NCBI GenBank assembly: GCA_050248375.1
Contig: JBFWSL010000216.1
Coordinates: forward strand, 1-6,356
Source of the DNA: JAYZVT01 sp050248375
GTDB taxonomy: Bacteria > Pseudomonadota > Alphaproteobacteria > Rhizobiales > Methyloligellaceae
Direction of reading: 5' to 3'
DNA length: 6,356 nucleotides
In this document: positions 4,483 through 6,356 of the stretch, one piece after another
Numbering within the stretch: the stretch's first letter is position 1
How the letters are laid out: every line of letters begins with the position of its first letter
Notes under the pieces: generated by a model
The model's database searches: none
What the model was told of the DNA's origin: nothing
Seen by the model: the letters and a program-made list of their open reading frames with translations, nothing else
Made by a program: the position numbers and the translations under genes

Positions 4483-6356
4483 CTAGACGTTGATATTGTT
4501 ATTGGAAGCGTTCACCTGGGCGGTCATGTCGTCCACCACGATGTTCACGCCCGCGCTGGAGTCGAGGTAGGCGACGGTGGTCGCCTGCTGGAAATTCCCC
4601 TGCCCCGTGACGTCGACCATGAGCGCATCCCCGGCACCGTCGCCATTGTCGACGATATGGATGAAGTCGGAGATGTTGCTCTCGTCCACGCCGAGACCGC
4701 TCAGCAGATGGTTCAGGTCGATCCTGTCGTCCTCGCCGAAGCGGTAGTCGGCGATGTAATCGGCGATGTCGCCCGAGTTGAGGACGAAAGTGTCGCTGCC
4801 AAGGTTGCCGACCAGCACGTCCGTGTTCAGCCCGTCACCCTCGATGACGTTGTCGCCCGCATCGCCGGCAACCACGGCCCCGTTCACCGCGTTCGAATCG
4901 GTGATGATGGTGAGGCTGGCCGTCGAGGTGTCGCCATCGCCGTCATTCATGGTGTAGCGGATATTCTCGTAGGGCAGAGAGCCGGAACCGGCAGGCGCCA
5001 TGTAGCTCCAGTCGCCGGCGGAGTGCTCGCCCTGATCTGCGAAATAGAAGGTGAAGAAGCCGCCCTGATCGGTCTGCAGGGACAGCCTGGCGCCGTCCGT
5101 ATCCAGGAGCTGGAACGGATGCTGCTGCGGCACGCCGACATTCGATCCGTCGAAGGAGAACGTCACGCCTCCGATCTCGACGGAAACCAGACCCGATCCG
5201 AGCACGTCCGCGCCGGTGTCGTCGTTGCACAGGACGTTGCCGTTCGCGAACAGGCTGGTGTTGACGATGCTGTTGAAGTGATCCACCAGCTCCTGGTTGC
5301 CGTCCAGTTGCTGGACGATCTGCTGGCTGAACGGATCGTCGGGATTCCAGCCCACGGGAGCAAGCTGTGAGGAGCCGTTGCCGCCGAGCGTGTAGCCGAA
5401 CACGCCATCGACGCCGACGCCGGCGAGAAACAGCTTCCAGGCGATCTCCTCGAGCGGGCCGACCTGATCGCCGCCGATGCCGAACAGGCCGGTGGACGCG
5501 CCACCGTTCGACAGGGCGTACATGTAGGTCGCGTCGGCGGAGTCGGCGCCGAAGTATTCCTGGATGACACGCAGCAGCGCGCCGTCGAGATCCGTGCCGC
5601 CGCCAGTACGATCGAGGCCGTCGATATAGCTTTCGGCGGCGCTGGCGGACATCCAGCCCGAGTCGTGAACGTTACCGGCGAAATCGACGATCAGCACCTG
5701 GCTGACGCCAGCGGCCATGACCAGCGCCATCGCGGCGCTCTTGGCGAGATTGAAATCCGCCTCGCTCATGGAACGGTCGATCATGAGCACGACGTTCGTC
5801 GAGGGCGCCTCGGGAGTCACGACCGCCTGATCGTTCATCGCCACGGGCACGTCGTCGGCCACGTTCACGATCAGCGAACCGGTCGCCTGCTGGCCGTTGG
5901 CGGCGACGACGGTGAAGTCCAGCTCGAGCTGGAGCACGTCGGCGCCCTGCAGCGGATGATCCACCTGCGACAGCAGCGTCAGGGTGAAGTTGCCGGTGAC
6001 GGGGTCGACGGTGAGCGAGAAGATCGGCGTCTGGCCGGCCATGGCCGTCAGGGTGTTCGTACCCGCGTCCCAGGAATAGGTGAGCGGCTGGCCGTTCAGC
6101 GTCACGGGCTGGCCGTTAGAGACGACCGGCTGGCCGTCGAGGCTCTGGAAGCCGACCTTGCCCGCGCCCGAGGAGCCGAAGCTGAAGGGAAGGCTGGACT
6201 CGACCTCGGGAGTGTCCGGACCGACGACCGTCAGGTCGTTCTCGGCGATGGGCTGCAATTCGATGGAGCCCGCATCCGGCTGCTCGTCGATGGCCTCGAT
6301 GATGGCGCGCTGGATGTTCTCGTCCTGGAGCAGGGTCTCGATCAGCGGAATCAGAA
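4483..6356 (-). CDS. Type I secreted adhesin-like protein with VWA domain and RTX C-terminus (N-terminal part outside window)
   Basis: The frame stays open to the window edge (codons continue from 6258 to 6354), so the gene is 5'-truncated here; 623 codons are visible and numbering below starts at the first complete one. Residues 60-171 form a beta-rich repeat ending in the VNVADDVP pattern, like T1SS-143/DUF5801 repeats. Residues about 186-367 form a von Willebrand factor A domain with MIDAS motif DRSMS (Asp193, Ser195, Ser197) and GGTD (Thr254). The usual third aspartate appears as Asn283 in LSNGG. A GNVLCNDDTGAD linker (372-383), a DGDGDTSTASLTI strand (471-483) and degenerate RTX turns (GDAGDNVIE 497-505, GNLGSDTFV 516-524) follow. 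The remaining tail resembles the VC_A0849-type T1SS target region and ends NASNNNINV. Such proteins are exported in one step by an ABC/MFP/TolC system and act at the cell surface or as calcium-dependent adhesins. No exporter genes are in the window. A TTG at 6258 is in frame but is not a convincing start. Confidence 0.88.
   Translation of the reverse strand, partial: LIPLIETLLQDENIQRAIIEAIDEQPDAGSIELQPIAENDLTVVGPDTPEVESSLPFSFGSSGAGKVGFQSLDGQPVVSNGQPVTLNGQPLTYSWDAGTNTLTAMAGQTPIFSLTVDPVTGNFTLTLLSQVDHPLQGADVLQLELDFTVVAANGQQATGSLIVNVADDVPVAMNDQAVVTPEAPSTNVVLMIDRSMSEADFNLAKSAAMALVMAAGVSQVLIVDFAGNVHDSGWMSASAAESYIDGLDRTGGGTDLDGALLRVIQEYFGADSADATYMYALSNGGASTGLFGIGGDQVGPLEEIAWKLFLAGVGVDGVFGYTLGGNGSSQLAPVGWNPDDPFSQQIVQQLDGNQELVDHFNSIVNTSLFANGNVLCNDDTGADVLGSGLVSVEIGGVTFSFDGSNVGVPQQHPFQLLDTDGARLSLQTDQGGFFTFYFADQGEHSAGDWSYMAPAGSGSLPYENIRYTMNDGDGDTSTASLTIITDSNAVNGAVVAGDAGDNVIEGDGLNTDVLVGNLGSDTFVLNSGDIADYIADYRFGEDDRIDLNHLLSGLGVDESNISDFIHIVDNGDGAGDALMVDVTGQGNFQQATTVAYLDSSAGVNIVVDDMTAQVNASNNNINV
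5254..5799 (-). other. VWA domain-coding region of the adhesin
   Basis: The translated strand NVVLMID, MIDAS serines (DRSMS), helix FNLAKSAAMALV, central strand QVLIVDFAG, GGTDLDGAL loop, strand TYMYALSNGG and the later LFLAGVGVDGVFGYTLGG then LAPVGWNPDD run in the usual order of VWA domains found near the C-terminus of LapA-like and RTX adhesins. The boundary on the C-terminal side is approximate. Confidence 0.75.
5842..6177 (-). other. T1SS-143 / DUF5801-like repeat unit in the adhesin
   Basis: The translation runs from a GKVGFQSLDG strand through PLTYSWDAGTNTLTAMAG, IFSLTVDPVTGNFTLTLLSQ, VDHPLQG and LELDFTV to GSLIVNVADDVP. This matches the order of strands I know from the ~143-residue repeats of type I secreted adhesins. 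Only one copy is visible; further copies may lie beyond the window edge. The usual 'DGDGDTA' segment before the last strand is replaced here by AANGQQATG. Confidence 0.65.
6086..6148 (-). repeat. Three-copy 21-bp tandem repeat inside the adhesin gene
   Basis: The 10-mer GGCTGGCCGT (plus strand) recurs at 6086, 6107 and 6128, exactly 21 bases apart, each followed by 11 variable bases. In the protein it gives three seven-residue units: DGQPVVS, NGQPVTL and NGQPLTY (residues 73-93). Being in frame and a multiple of three, the repeat could expand or contract without breaking the gene. Confidence 0.8.

Noticed and set aside
4384..5370. 328-codon + strand open frame opposite the adhesin C-terminus
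   Set aside because: Its Val/Asp/His-rich composition is the mirror of an Asp/Gly/Val-rich RTX protein. It has no ribosome site or domain, and the opposite strand has clear T1SS features.
6256..6258. TTG at 6258 as the start of the adhesin gene
   Set aside because: The frame stays open for all 32 further codons to the window edge with coherent protein sequence (for example ENIQRAIIEAIDEQ), and no ribosome site stands before the TTG. The gene most likely begins outside the window.

Overview
The window looks like chromosomal DNA of a GC-rich Gram-negative bacterium, most likely an alphaproteobacterium. The GC content is high, codon third positions are strongly G/C, genes are tightly packed, and the gene families are a DenD-type dehydrogenase, a CHASE2 adenylate cyclase and a type I secreted repeat protein. 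This placement is an inference; no rRNA, tRNA or other phylogenetic marker is present.

The left half (about 1-2063, + strand) is a small metabolic and transport block. It begins with the last 40 codons of an amidase-signature protein. A 190-base spacer rich in possible hairpins follows, then a complete DenD-like D-erythronate dehydrogenase (315-1316). Twelve bases later comes a TauE/SafE-family membrane permease (1329-2063). The dehydrogenase and permease are very probably co-transcribed.

The right half (2068-6356, - strand) holds two signalling and surface genes. At the right edge is the C-terminal part of a type I secreted, adhesin-like protein. It carries a T1SS-143/DUF5801-like repeat, a von Willebrand factor A domain, a degenerate RTX segment and a secretion tail. 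After a 183-base gap comes a complete 743-residue CHASE2-type transmembrane class III cyclase. Its active-site residues (Lys520, Thr600) predict adenylate rather than guanylate cyclase activity and class IIIb membership. The two halves converge: the permease and cyclase stop codons are only four bases apart.

A plausible reading of the right half is that an envelope-sensing cAMP synthase sits beside a cell-surface adhesin, which would fit control of attachment by cAMP. The sequence shows adjacency and shared orientation, not a regulatory link. No mobile element, CRISPR array, tRNA or rRNA was seen. No gene-free stretch exceeds 190 bases. I did not find a clearly undescribed system. The best second looks are the altered metal-site residue in the VWA domain, the 21-bp repeat in the adhesin, the hairpin-rich denD leader and the adhesin-cyclase pairing.
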